From positions 1-5,077 of the forward strand of contig CAJLCS010000109.1 of assembly GCA_905205195.1 (NCBI GenBank): 5,077 bases of DNA, given 5' to 3'. A program made the position numbers and the translations under genes. Shown here in pieces: positions 5,013 to 5,077 of this stretch. The DNA comes from an uncultured Eubacteriales bacterium. Lineage in GTDB: Bacteria; Bacillota; Clostridia; Oscillospirales; Oscillospiraceae. How positions within the stretch are numbered: position 1 is the first letter of the stretch; the number at the start of each line of letters is the position of its first letter. Below the pieces are notes generated by a model. The model made no database searches and was not told the DNA's origin. It worked only from the letters and a program-made list of their open reading frames with translations.

Positions 5013-5077
5013 ATGGAAGCAAAAGAGCGAATGGAAGAACTGACCCGGATTCTGAACGACGCCAATTATCGGTATTA
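5013..5077 (+). CDS. ligA: Probable NAD-dependent DNA ligase LigA, N-terminal start (partial, 3' end outside window)
   Basis: Only 21 complete codons are visible (MEAKERMEELTRILNDANYRY, followed by a codon starting TA that is probably another Tyr). The pattern of a charged helix with EEL..L followed by A-Y-Y is that of the N-terminal Ia domain of bacterial LigA, where conserved tyrosines help bind NMN of NAD+. The enzyme seals nicks in DNA replication and repair. Context supports this: ligA directly follows pcrA in Bacillus and many Firmicutes, and here it follows pcrA with only yunB between. The start has GGAGG 5 bases upstream. The adenylation lysine motif KxDG lies beyond the window, so the call depends on the short N-terminus plus synteny. 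Confidence 0.78.
   Translation, partial: MEAKERMEELTRILNDANYRY

Noticed and set aside
1..5077. CRISPR arrays, insertion sequences, phage or defence genes, tRNA or rRNA genes
   Set aside because: No regularly spaced repeats, transposase motifs, terminal repeats or RNA-gene signatures were seen. The window is densely filled with conserved core genes.

Overview
The window looks like part of the chromosome of an endospore-forming, GC-rich clostridium. The gene content fits Oscillospiraceae/Ruminococcaceae-type Clostridia, but that placement is inferred from general similarity and no search was run. The evidence for a spore former is direct: a complete spoIIAA-spoIIAB-sigF operon and a yunB-type sporulation gene, all with strong AGGAGG-like ribosome binding sites. 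All genes lie on the + strand, with little intergenic space.

Layout. Positions 1-258 hold the 3' end of a valyl-tRNA synthetase gene, closed by a textbook intrinsic terminator (275-310). An AT-richer gap follows, then the forespore sigma module: spoIIAA (390-707), spoIIAB (704-1135) and sigF (1132-1839), joined by two 4-base ATGA overlaps. An 81-base gap carries a good housekeeping promoter embedded in an imperfect inverted repeat. It drives pcrA (1921-4347), a UvrD/PcrA-type DNA helicase with all SF1A motifs, the C-terminal Tudor-like module and an unusual acidic insertion of about 42 residues between motifs I and Ia. Next is yunB (start 4388, end 5011), a membrane-anchored sporulation protein, and then the first 21 codons of what is most likely ligA, the NAD-dependent DNA ligase, running off the window at 5077.

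How the genes work together. SpoIIAA (anti-anti-sigma), SpoIIAB (anti-sigma kinase) and SigF form the classical partner-switching circuit that confines SigF activity to the forespore. PcrA and LigA are a known neighbour pair in DNA repair and replication. Here a sporulation gene sits between them, and the whole repair block follows sigF without a recognisable terminator. The window is largely conserved core chromosome. I do not see evidence of an undescribed system. The points worth a second look are the helicase insertion, the yunB placement with a hairpin and a SigE-like -10 element over its ribosome binding site, and the dyad over the pcrA promoter.
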